NCBI GenBank assembly: GCA_015680685.1
Contig: MNCI01011864.1
Coordinates: 251,970 to 282,621, forward strand
Origin: Gnetum montanum
Lineage: Eukaryota; Streptophyta; Gnetopsida; Gnetales; Gnetaceae
Reading direction: 5' to 3'
Length of the DNA: 30,652 nucleotides
The position numbers were made by a program, and so were the translations under genes. Positions 1-12,000 of the stretch are shown here, one piece after another (the first letter of the stretch is position 1; each line of letters begins with the position of its first letter). Under the pieces are notes generated by a model. It ran no database searches. It had not been told where the DNA came from and saw only the letters and a list, made by a program, of their open reading frames with translations.

Positions 1-615
1 CACCCTTATTTAAGTGTGACGTACTTGGACACACACATGACTGAAAATAAAGATCGAGATTACTTCATCATTGCAGCATTCACTTAGTTTTAATTGTTTA
101 ATTGTTATTGTTATTTATTGTTTTTTTAGTTAATATTTCTTTATCATCATTTACTATTCCTGTTGTTAAATGCGGAATGAGTACAACTAAATCACGAGCA
201 TTTAAGTGTGACTACTTGGTAACCGAGTAGTGTACCTAGGATCTATGCTTGGTAATCCCAGTAGTAGTTGTGCATGAGGTCCAAGATGTGTACAGATGAT
301 TAAGGAACGGATGCTCATCACACTTAGGCTAGCTTAGACTTCATTTCCTATTGCTTATTAGTTTAATCAAGATTATGTTCCATTGTCTCTAGGAGTAGCA
401 CTAGTTTAGGATCACATCATATGCCTCACTCTAGACTAAACCATACGTGACAAAGCAAATACTAGTCCAGGTGGGAAGATAGCGAACTGCGAGCAACGTG
501 TAACTATCTAGATACCACAACTAGCCCGGCTGCGAAGTTCGACCAGATGGTGCGTGAACACTCGTATTCGTATGGTTGAGTATAGGGGTACCTTGCCACT
601 CATCACTTAATAAAT
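1..615 (+). mobile_element. LTR fragment, Gypsy-type family (copy 1)
   Basis: About 600 bases resemble the region 23995-24606 on the same strand and, reversed, 30120-30652. Shared landmarks in order are: an AATAAA hexamer (46-51) followed by GATCGAGATT, the phrase GAGTACAACTA (179-189), GGTAATCCCAGTA (251-263), and a closing stretch with GGGGTACCTTGCCACTCATCA (about 587-607). The downstream copy at 24000 is followed by gag-like sequence, so I read this as LTR sequence with an R-region poly(A) signal. The left edge lies outside the window, so it could be a solo LTR or one end of a larger element. The exact right boundary is not defined. Confidence 0.55.
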
Positions 616-2580
616 GGAATATTCAAGAGTACGTTATCTATTATGATACTAACCAAGTTCACAATTTGGTAAAACAAGCATTATATTGAAAACTTTAGGA
701 AGTAAAAAGGAAAAAAATATTTATATTTGAATAATATTAATGTAAACCTATTTGAATATTTCTATTTCTATTTTTCTAGGTTACAAAGCACACTTAGCAT
801 AGTGTAACACAAATAGGACCTCATCATCTAAGATGAGAAATAGATAGATGGCCCAAAATTCCTAATGAGAAAAGAATATGTTGATTGTTTAATACAAATA
901 CTATTTTAAAATGAAGACTACATTTTCCTACAAAAGTCTTGCATTGGAGTACATTGGACATAGATAGGACATTGCAATTGCAAATTTAGTTGATCTGTTC
1001 TAAATATTACCATTTGGTAATTTTCTTAATGATATTTTCAAAACTCATGGCTGGTATATTTTTACTATGTGATAAATCCAGAGAATCTAGGCACTTCATG
1101 ACATTTCAATTTTAGTTTGAAATAATTAATAATTCATTGCATTTTTACCTTCTCTTTTTTTGGAAGGATTTTAACGGGTCATACAACCAAGAAACGTTCA
1201 TATTACTCATCTTTTACTGTCGTCCTTACATTAAGCCCTGGTGCGTTGCTTGTTTTTAACATAAGCCTATTGCAAAAATTAATTTTGTTTTTTTAAACCT
1301 AATCTTTATATAAATTCTGTAACTGTAAGATAAAGGGCCTTCGTATATCAAGTTTATTTATTTATTTTAATAGTGTATGAAGGTGAAGCGTCAGCAGATG
1401 ATATCACCAAAATGGCCACTGGACTCCCTGAACAGAAGGTGGAAATGGTTTATCCGTTTTTAAATTTATAAATCCTATTGTAAAAACAGATGGACCTGAG
1501 AAAAAAAATTTTTTAAAAAATAATAGATGATACAAATTAGATAAACATACATCATGCTATGCCCTGACGTGCACTGCAAAATCTTGGAAACAAAACCACA
1601 AAATTTTAAAAACGGGACGATGCGTCAGTCGTGTCCATTCTAACTGATTTAGCATTGCCCGTAAAACGTTTTCACAGTATGTTTAGTTATGAAGCTTAAG
1701 GTTCCACAAAAGTATCATAGACCATGAACTTTTTTCAGCTCTCTAAACCTACATGGTTTCACTTTAATGCTTAGTGGGTTCTGATGACATCTTATCTAAA
1801 CATTCCAGAGAGTGATTAAGGTCATGGAAACCATTTTTGTCGTGCATACAACACACAAGTCTTAATTAACTGATTTCATAATTACGTAATAACATTGTTA
1901 TCGTAAAGTTTGAGTACAGCATTCATCAACAACTGATGTTTTACATTCTAATTCACCTTCAAAAACTTTGGACCTGCAAAAGCTAAAACCATGCTACCTA
2001 ACCAATGTATTTTATGTTTATTATTTTTGTCATCTAAATAAATCTACCTTGTGGCAAGCATTAATCTTAACTCATTTTACCACAAATTCACCGCATGACT
2101 TTTGAATTAATAAAGTCTCTTGTACCCTGACATGAAGTTAACTTAAAAAAAACCTTTAGCCATTGTGTCGAACAAACACAAATCTGAAATGCTTTTAAGT
2201 ACCAGTTTCGTATTTGGAACATTAACTTTTAAAACCATAATACAAGCAACCGCATATCCACAGAAATTGAAGATTTAACAGCTGCTCATTAGTTTTACAA
2301 CCCAAAATAAATATTTTAGGTTCCTGCTAAGCCAAAATGTTTCATATCAGGGCCAAACAAATAAAATTGCGAAGGCATGTCAAAGTTGCTCTCTACTTGT
2401 TGCAATAGAAGCTGACAACAAACTAGTTAATGTAACAGAAAAAGTATATAGCCATGCTCTCCTAACACTTTTATTCTGCCAAGGGATATGAAGAGCACTA
2501 GCAGCCAAGCTTAGTACACTCAATTATAATTCATTATTTACATTACAACTTGCATAGTGTTTATGATTTCAGAATCACAC
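616..2580. other. gene-poor intergenic DNA
   Basis: AT-rich sequence with stops in all frames and no recognisable gene, apart from the exon-like island at 1374-1438. It lies downstream of the PLC gene and upstream in window order. The part next to 2580 probably includes the end of the PLC 3' untranslated region. Confidence 0.5.
1374..1438 (+). pseudogene. isolated exon-like island, unknown product
   Basis: A 65-base stretch is bounded by a T-rich acceptor ending in TTAATAG and a donor AACAGAAG/GTGGAA. After two leading bases it reads 21 sense codons beginning YEGEASADDITKMATG. Its composition is codon-like and more GC-rich than the flanks. No matching upstream or downstream exon was seen, and I do not recognise the protein. 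It may be a relic exon, an exon of a gene reaching outside the window, or chance. Confidence 0.25.
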
Positions 2581-2581
2581 A

Positions 2582-2587
2582 TTTATT
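2582..2587 (-). terminator. candidate poly(A) signal of the PLC gene
   Basis: AATAAA on the minus strand, about 190 bases past the PLC stop codon at 2779-2781. A second AATAAA sits at 2470-2475. The choice between them cannot be made from sequence. Confidence 0.4.
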
Positions 2588-2778
2588 ACAATAGTAAAGG
2601 CCTCCAGCTACTCGCTTGGAACAAAAATTAAAAGAATATGCTACCTCACTTGGTATCACTTAAATCTTCGGTACACAAATAACCAGCCCTATCCAGATAT
2701 ATAACTTCATACAAGGATGTTCTTTAAAGTATATGCAAAGAAAGAAAATTACACGTCACAACACTGTCAGTCTCCCTT

Positions 2779-3072
2779 TTATATGAAAGTGATTCGCACC
2801 AGCAGCCTAACTGATGGATATTTGTCTCCTTTTCTATTGCATATAGGAATGGTACGGAATCCCGGTTTTAATTCTGAGACCGGTAAGCATGTCTGGCCTG
2901 CAAAATCGTCTTTCTCGGACATATCATATTCATGAACTTCAATTCGAAGCAAAGCCAACTCTGGAACCGTCAATGGAAAGCTGAACTCTTCATTCCAACA
3001 TGGAATCCATCGGTCTTCAATCGCCCTTGTCCTTTCCATGCCGTTATCAGCTTCCACACCTGCAATACCAAT
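2779..3072 (-). CDS. PLC: PLC exon 9 (C2 domain, stop)
   Basis: Residues 497-593, from [10 protein letters not shown] through [20 protein letters not shown] to LLVRITFI and stop. The Ca-binding loop acids (D546 and the EKDD run) are present. The acceptor is TCTCTGCAG/ATTGG. Confidence 0.94.
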   Translation of the reverse strand: MGIAGVEADNGMERTRAIEDRWIPCWNEEFSFPLTVPELALLRIEVHEYDMSEKDDFAGQTCLPVSELKPGFRTIPICNRKGDKYPSVRLLVRITFI

Positions 3073-6000
3073 CTGCAGAGAATAGTTTGTCAAAACATTT
3101 ATAATAGAAAATCTACAATACCAAATCAGGTATTTAATTCTAATTTCAAACAGAAAATAAATTTACCAACCCTGGTGTAAAAGTCAGGTGGTGAGTACGT
3201 GTCAAAATGTGTTTTCTTGAAGTCCTGACTCCAGCCATCACCCATAAATATCCTAATCTGAAAACCACAATACCCAACATAGATTATGCTCAAAAACAAA
3301 TAAATAAAACCAAGAACCGCTTTTCGTTACTACTTAATGCATGCAACATACAACCTAGATTTTTGGGGCTATGCAAATACACAAACATCACAAACTGCAT
3401 TCTATGCCATTCAAGATCTTTCAATTGCAAGCCTGGCAACACCAGTGAAACTGAACTAAACGCTTGAACTGATTATTCAATGGTATGAAAAAGATAAACT
3501 GGGTATAGCACTTAACAATATGGTTTACGAAATTCATTTCTTTTCTAGGTTACCTTCAATGTTGTTTTAACTGGCCTAGGAATCTTAGGATTGAAAACGT
3601 CCCCTTCTGAAAGCAGAAAATCTGGCTTTTTAACATAACCGCAGCCTCCATTTGCTTTAAAAAAACCATGCGCTAACCAGAGTGGCCTCCCATACCCCTG
3701 TCAGGAATACAAATAATAAAAATAATAACAGTCAGAAAGTCAATTCTATTTTGTGCTCTGCAACAAAGCGGTAAAACAGTAATAAATAAGATGCCAATTG
3801 GTCATGGTAAACTCCTTCAGCGTTCATATAATCATTATAATGAAATTGTGATAAATGCTGATTAGTGTGCAAATATCCAAGATGGGGAAGGGCATACTAC
3901 CAGCTTGGATCAAGACAATGCATGGTGTCTGCCTAATCAGGAAGAACTGCTGATTTTACCATTTCAACACTATTCTTTGACAATGCATGGAGATGATGAC
4001 AAAAGAATTTAAATCGTAATTTCCTGAACCTTGGATGAGAAACAGATACTGTAGTTGCAAGTGAGCAGTGTTATTGTAGGTAAATCCAAAAGATATGGAT
4101 TTAATCGATACTTCGGGAATCTACTTTCAAAGGTAATTACAGTGGAATCCAAAATATGGGCAGTGGTATAAATGAATTCAAAAGTTGCCAGAGTATGCCA
4201 TGCATCCTGCGGTTGCTTTAATTTTAGAAATGTGTTTTTACGAGACTACATTTAAAGACCTAAAATTTCACACTTTCTTTAAAAACATGGAAATTAAGGT
4301 AACATTATAATTTTCATACCATTAAGGAAAAACAATCAATCAAAGCAAGCCATGCATCTTTCCAACTAAGCATGATCATCATCTCAACTTAGGTCAGGTC
4401 ATTTCACAGCTGCAATACTGATTAAATCTACATTACTCGAGATTTTCTTGGTGGTTGGTTAGTCATTTCGAGTCAGGCTACTTTAATCCTTTACTGCAAC
4501 TTAATGAACAAGGACAATTTAGAAACTATCAGCTTCAACGGGATGCAATGAAAGTTAGGAGTAAGAAGCTAGTTCCAGTTACCCGAAATGCTGGAAGATT
4601 GCACGGGAAACTGCTTGCAAGTTATAAAACACTTGCTATGTGCATTTTTTTGTCTCTATCGCCTTCTTGCTGAGCTCATGTAAATGCCTCGCTAGAAAAT
4701 ATTATTCATAAATCTACAAAACTAGCACTCGGGTTTACAAAGTAGAACGCATGTAAAATCTCTAGAACTAAAAAGAGCAGCACAAAATCGATGTATGATG
4801 TCCATTGGAGACTGCAAGACCCACCGCATTTTACTAGACAGTAGTCCATCTCAGTCATCCATTTTGTACAATCTGAACATCACTTTTGATATTGAACCTA
4901 TATAAGTGGTAGACTGCAAGTCACCAGCCTTACGAAGCTAAAAATGTACATATTCATCTGTAACATTTTTTCTCAATGATTTTTACGGATTTTGTCTATA
5001 ACTCAATGTTCGATTTTGTCTATAACTCAAAGTTCCCGACTAAAATTGAACCTATGACCTGAGACTTCATGTCAAGACACTTTCAACTAAACCTGAAATT
5101 AAACTTAGATTATCATATTGACACTTCAGTTTCATTAGGTCTGCAAATTTTACAGAGGAAAAGAAATGTCCACAAAAGACACGTCAGCTTAGATATAGTG
5201 AATGCGAATTAAATTATCATCTCCTCTCCTCTTACCAGCTTTCACTACAGCTAAAGACGACAAAAATCCTAAAATATCATGTAAGCCGCCAATCTGGCAA
5301 AAAACCCACAAAGCTCTCCTATAGGGGCAATTGCATGGTGGAGTATACATGGCCAGGCACGTAAATATCTTCCCTTTCCAGCGTTCTTGCCCACGGCGGA
5401 CTTCAGTTATAGGTCATGAAACATGACTCGATAACAAGCCCTCAATTTCTCAGTCTGTCCGCTAAAAACAAACAGAAGCCTGCGAACAGCAATTTCGCGA
5501 CTTTTTCGACCACAGGGCACGCCATTTCAAGCAGATGAGATTGCCCAACAACAAATTTTAGTCTTCCTTGCTAATCATAATTGCTTCCTACGAATTTATA
5601 AGCACTTGCAGCCCAGCAAAGCAGCTGATGGAGTCGAGATTGAGCGTAAGACAAATGCAGGCACTGGCTCTGAACACGGGAAGATTTCTGCGACCCGCTT
5701 ACAGTCCGGCAAGGAAGCTGCAGCGACGGCAGATAATCGTTGCTCGATGGAGGTCAAAAGGAAGAGGACCTCCTGTAGACCCGCTTACCAAACTGCACGA
5801 CAAAACCACAGTGGCTGTTCACAATCTCGATAAGGTTTACAGCGACCTGAAAACCCTGTGCCACGAAGGTAGCGCTGAAGATGCCCTGTCCATTCTGCGT
5901 TTCATGGGTTACCGGCGCGCAATCCCGGCGGACATCAAGATCTACGTTACTCTCCTGAAATTCTGTATCGTGCGGAGAAATTTCCGGGCGGCAAAGCAGG

Positions 6001-9000
6001 TGCATCGGCACATGCGGCTCACCGGTGCCAACAAGATCCCCCGTCTGGCTTTGCTTCTGGTCCAGTTTTATGCACTTTACGGAAATGTGGACGAGGCCCT
6101 GGAAGCCTTTTCGCAATCATCGCAGAAAACCCAGGTCCTCTGGCATGCTGTTATTCGGGCTTATGTGAGAAACGGTTCCAGAGAATCCTTGAAGCTCTAC
6201 GATGAGATGATTTCGTCTGGGTTTAGGGCAAATGCTTACACCTTCTCCACCGTATTTAAGGCCTGTGGCGACCAGCAACGACTCAGGAAAGGCAGGCAAA
6301 TTCATGGGCTTGCAATTAAGATGGGATTCGAGATGCACCGGGTGGTTGCTGGTGCCGTCGTGAACTTTTACAGCAGGTGTCGTCGTGTGGAGGAATCGTG
6401 CCAGGTTTTTGAAGAGTATCGGGATTCTGAAACAAGAATCAAAGAGGTTTGCGCTGATGCTCAAAATGTGGAGAAAAATACGAATGATGATGGTGTGGTC
6501 CTGTGGACTGCCATGATTGAAGGGCTGGTAAGAAATGGATGCTTCAGGGAAGCTCTGTGCAGACTGAAGGAGATGATTCAAGAGGATTGCCGGCCAGATT
6601 TGGTGACCCTGGTGTCTGCTCTGCCGGCATGTGAAGCTTTCAGGGCAGTTCAGCAGGGAAGACAGATACATGCATATGCTATCAGGCATGGTTTTGAGAG
6701 GTCGAAAATTCTGCAAAAGGCACTCTTAAGTCTATATTGGCAGAGTTATCGGGTTGAATTTGCTAGCGAATTGTTCAAGCAGATGGCCACAGAAAATGCT
6801 GCGGCCTGGAAAGCTAATTCCAGTGGCTATGCCTCGGAAGACGCTGTGCACCAGGCTTTTGAGATGATTGGTCAAACCATAGCCGACCGCAGTGTGGCAA
6901 TAACAGTTGATGCCTTGCAGTTGTGTACAACGATGAGAGAAATCTACAGGGGAAAACAAATCCATGCTTATGCAATCAAGCATGGCTTTGCTGGTCTTCT
7001 CCTCGTGTGCTGCGGTCTTTATAGCATGTATAGGGAATGTTCGGCCATGAATGAATCATGCAAACTATTGAGCAGTAGCTCGGATGATGTAATTCTAGGA
7101 TATGCCGGGAATTACTTTGAAGACTAGCTTTTCTTCTTTGGACCTACAATTCAGAGGTACCTGTTCACTTGCATTCCATAAGCATGCTTGAAATTAAGGC
7201 GCATTCGCGGCTACAGATACCTAAAATCTCGAACTAGAGTTATTTGATTGTCTAATCAAAACGGATGTTAAAGGCTAGGATGCAATAATTAAACCGAATT
7301 TTGGATATGGCACCAATGCGAAAGTTCTTAAATGTTTCAGCTAGATGATACTGCAGAATATGACAAGCCAAACAAGTTCACAATAAGATTCTGTTGTAAT
7401 TTCTAAGCCAATGCAGAGTTGCACCTGAAGTTTGGGATCTTATGATTATGAAAAGAATAATTTCTTCCCCTATGGCAAGCATCTTAAGAGTACACTCTTA
7501 AAAGCCATCATTAATTCCATCATGTAAGCAAAATTTACATGTTCAATGTTCTCAATCTATATATATGGGACTGTCATCTACATTCATCGAAAGCCTCAAC
7601 TCTTTCTATTTTCAAGTGAAATTTGTTTTTCATATTCACATTACTCTAATCATCTTTTCAAAACCGTATTTTTTAAAGAAACTTAACCTTCAAGAGAAAA
7701 TTCGATCTGTGAATTTGCAATTTTCCAAATACAAGCCTCCAGAAAAGGACATGAGAACCTTTCGAACAGAATTAATATGCAACATAAGCAACGGATTCAA
7801 AACGGATTGAAAAATATAAACAATAAATTAACAAATACACAATAAGACAGCTATTGAAGCATTAGGACATCATAAATTCTGGAAATAGATGGAGCTGCAC
7901 AACCGCCCAAAAAAATTTAATGATGGCTCTTTTCTGCTAGCTTTAGGGGGGCTTGTTAAGGAGCAATAATAACCCCACAAATAATAAACCTTAACAGAGC
8001 CCCACGGGTAACAGCAAAGCAAGTTGCATCCTGGGAGGATTGCTACTAAAACTTAAAAACTCCAACAGTCCACGCTGGTTAAAAGAACTGTATATTATTT
8101 TTATGCTAACTTTATGTAAAGCTGATGGTTCTATTAACGCGTATATACCAAGCTCTAGGAAGTTATATACCAGTATCTGATCTATGACAATCCATTACGT
8201 TTACACTGTGGCAAGTAAAAACAGGGTATAGTGTCAAGTAGCATTAGCTACTCTTGACCAGATGCAGCTATTTTGTGTAGAAGAAAAATTGAAGCAACAT
8301 ATGCTGTAGTATCAGCCACAGCCTATTAATGCAGCACCTTACTAACCAGGTAATTCTTTTATACGTTTATTAGTGCTGATTCTTACTGCACCATGCTCAA
8401 CAACTTAATCAGGCCGAAATCAAGGTGGCATTTTGATTACATAGAAGCCCTGTTGATCTACTAAAAAGAATTAAATTTCAGTTATTTCTTTACGTCTCAG
8501 CCTAGACTACTGTACCTATGACTTGTATAACTGAAATCCCACGGCTTAAAAAACAAATGATGTCTAATTTTCTAACACCTAACAATCAATAAATGACGAG
8601 AAAAATGTGGCTTCGTTGTATGTTCCAATTTGAATTTAATAGCCGCAATAAGCTGTGTGTGTAAATTGAAGCACGCAAAAGTTAAATAACACCTACCAGG
8701 GTGGTGCCATAACAAAACAAGAACTGACAATATAACAAATGCACATACTAACGAAAGGTCCAAAAACATGGTACAGATCTCCTGGAGGTTATGCTAAGGA
8801 GTTAATGCCACATTTCTAACTTGTTCAACAAAGGATAAGTGCTCCCAAAGCTTCTTAGAGCTAATGCAGCTTATTTTGCACATCATCATTATAATCATAT
8901 AATCATTTTAGCCTGGTTCAGAATCAGCTACATGAGTTCTTTCTTTTTTGCTATTGGTCTCTACAAAGAGCTAAATCTTTGTTTATTTGCAATTTCTTTA

Positions 9001-12000
9001 CATCATCTTCAATGTTTTTTCCCACGTCCTTTTTTATGTCCTTTTTTATCTTTCTTTTGATGACTTTTATGAAACAATAATATAGCAACCCCTTTTTTTA
9101 TAGACTCATTATCGACCTTCTTTACATATGCCCAAACCATCTAAGACACCATTTCTGAACTTATGTGAAATAGAAGTCACTCCATTAATGATTATATTGT
9201 GCAATTTGTATCTTCTAAAAATATTCAACATCCATATATGCATTTGCATTTCTGCCATATAGCTCTTTTGTACTACCTAGCACCTGATAAGATAGCAAGC
9301 TTGATTGCGCTTATTTTGCACATATTTATTTAATTTATGCTTATCTGTTAAATATCTTATATATACTTTCAAAGTCAAAGAAGCATGGCTCACTTGTTGG
9401 AAAAATGAAGAAAAATACATTAATTGTTGTATTTCCTTTTATGTTGCATTTGATGTGGGGATGTGTTTTATCCCACATGTATTAGGATTGGGGTTTGGTC
9501 CTCATGTTTCCTCATAAATAGGAGGCTTGGTGTTTTATCCCACATGTATTAGGATTGGGGTTTGGTCCTCATGTTTCTTCATAAATAGAAGNACAAATAC
9601 ACAATAAGACAGCTATTGAAGCATTAGGACATCATAAATTCTGGAAATAGATGGAGCTGCACAACCGCCCAAAAAAATTTAATGATGGCTCTTTTCTGCT
9701 AGCTTTAGGGGGGCTTGTTAAGGAGCAATAATAACCCCACAAATAATAAACCTTAACAGAGCCCCACGGGTAACAGCAAAGCAAGTTGCATCCTGGGAGG
9801 ATTGCTACTAAAACTTAAAAACTCCAACAGTCCACGCTGGTTAAAAGAACTGTATATTATTTTTATGCTAACTTTATGTAAAGCTGATGGTTCTATTAAC
9901 GCGTATATACCAAGCTCTAGGAAGTTATATACCAGTATCTGATCTATGACAATCCATTACGTTTACACTGTGGCAAGTAAAAACAGGGTATAGTGTCAAG
10001 TAGCATTAGCTACTCTTGACCAGATGCAGCTATTTTGTGTAGAAGAAAAATTGAAGCAACATATGCTGTAGTATCAGCCACAGCCTATTAATGCAGCACC
10101 TTACTAACCAGGTAATTCTTTTATACGTTTATTAGTGCTGATTCTTACTGCACCATGCTCAACAACTTAATCAGGCCGAAATCAAGGTGGCATTTTGATT
10201 ACATAGAAGCCCTGTTGATCTACTAAAAAGAATTAAATTTCAGTTATTTCTTTACGTCTCAGCCTAGACTACTGTACCTATGACTTGTATAACTGAAATC
10301 CCACGGCTTAAAAAACAAATGATGTCTAATTTTCTAACACCTAACAATCAATAAATGACGAGAAAAATGTGGCTTCGTTGTATGTTCCAATTTGAATTTA
10401 ATAGCCGCAATAAGCTGTGTGTGTAAATTGAAGCACGCAAAAGTTAAATAACACCTACCAGGGTGGTGCCATAACAAAACAAGAACTGACAATATAACAA
10501 ATGCACATACTAACGAAAGGTCCAAAAACATGGTACAGATCTCCTGGAGGTTATGCTAAGGAGTTAATGCCACATTTCTAACTTGTTCAACAAAGGATAA
10601 GTGCTCCCAAAGCTTCTTAGAGCTAATGCAGCTTATTTTGCACATCATCATTATAATCATATAATCATTTTAGCCTGGTTCAGAATCAGCTACATGAGTT
10701 CTTTCTTTTTTGCTATTGGTCTCTACAAAGAGCTAAATCTTTGTTTATTTGCAATTTCTTTACATCATCTTCAATGTTTTTTCCCACGTCCTTTTTTATG
10801 TCCTTTTTTATCTTAATCTTTGTTTATTTGCAATTTCTTTACATCATCTTCAATGTTTTTTCCCACGTCCTTTTTTATGTCCTTTTTTATCTTAATCTTT
10901 GTTTATTTGCAATTTCTTTACATCATCTTCAATGTTTTTTCCCACGTCCTTTTTTATGTCCTTTTTTATCTTAATCTTTGTTTATTTGCAATTTCTTTAC
11001 ATCATCTTCAATGTTTTTTCCCACGTCCTTTTTTATGTCCTTTTTTATCTTTCTTTTGATGACTTTTATGAAACAATAATATAGCAACCCCTTTTTTTAT
11101 AGACTCATTATCGACCTTCTTTACATATGCCCAAACCATCTAAGACACCATTTCTGAACTTATGTGAAATAGAAGTCACTCCATTAATGATTATATTGTG
11201 CAATTTGTATCTTCTAAAAATATTCAACATCCATATATGCATTTGCATTTCTGCCATATAGCTCTTTTGTACTACCTAGCACCTGATAAGATAGCAAGCT
11301 TGATTGCACTTATTTTGCACATATTTATTTAATTTATGCTTATCTGTTAAATATCTTATATATACTTTCAAAGTCAAAGAAGCATAGCTCACTTGTTGGA
11401 AAAATGAAGAAAAATACATTAATTGTTGTATTTCCTTTTATGTTGCATTTGATGTGGGGATGTGTTNGCATTTCTACCATATAGCTCTTTTGTACTACCT
11501 AGCACCTGATAAGATAGCAAGCTTGATTGCGCTTATTTTGCACATATTTATTTAATTTATGCTTATCTGTTAAATATCTTATATATACTTTCAAAGTCAA
11601 AGAAGCATAGCTCACTTGTTGGAAAAATGAAGAAAAATACATTAATTGTTGTATTTCCTTTTATGTTGCATTTGATGTGGGGATGTGTTTTATCCCACAT
11701 GTATTAGGATTGGGGTTTGGTCCTCATGTTTCCTCATAAATAGGAGGCTTGGTGTTTTATCCCACATGTATTAGGATTGGGGTTTGGTCTCATGTTTCTT
11801 CATAAGTAGAAGGCTTGGGGTAGCGTTTAGTGTGTGCTTTGAAGTGAAAGCATTGTATCAAGGTTTTCCCTTGGAGTCGTGAATCTTGTTGGTGTTGATC
11901 TGAGATCTATTGGAATAACAGATTGGGTGTTTTGAAAAGTTACAAGGACGGCTTGTGTCCTGAAGATTTGAGAAGAATAGAAGGTAGATCAGCATTGTTG

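Larger units (their letters stand above)
7831..9591 (+). repeat. flank block, copy A, ending in a partial Copia LTR
   Basis: The same sequence restarts just after the N at 9592 (9593 corresponds to 7831, offset 1762). No gene is visible. It is ordinary intron sequence up to the TCACT at 9390-9394, where the Copia LTR begins. Confidence 0.9.
9593..11466 (+). repeat. flank block, copy B
   Basis: A repeat of 7831-9467, almost base for base, with 237 extra bases from three added 79-bp units. It has a few single-base differences (TTGCACTT for TTGCGCTT, CATAGCTC for CATGGCTC). It ends 73 bases into the LTR. Confidence 0.9.

Noticed and set aside
5568-5627. Sixty-base upstream extension of the PPR frame ([10 protein letters not shown]...)
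   Set aside because: Its first codon is TTG and no in-frame ATG precedes 5628 without a stop. The ATG at 5535 is closed by TAG at 5559.
5754-6983. Minus-strand open frames of up to 199 codons opposite the PPR gene
   Set aside because: They are shadows of the plus-strand PPR frame, with no domain of their own.
8572-8769. 65-codon minus-strand frame with a hydrophobic N-terminus, repeated at 10334-10531
   Set aside because: It is a chance frame in the duplicated intron block, with no recognised domain and no conserved context.
10741-11084. Overlapping open frames that cycle through [13 protein letters not shown]-type sequence
   Set aside because: They come from the 79-bp tandem repeat, whose period is not a multiple of three, and the single-copy version has no such frame. 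No protein family is recognisable.
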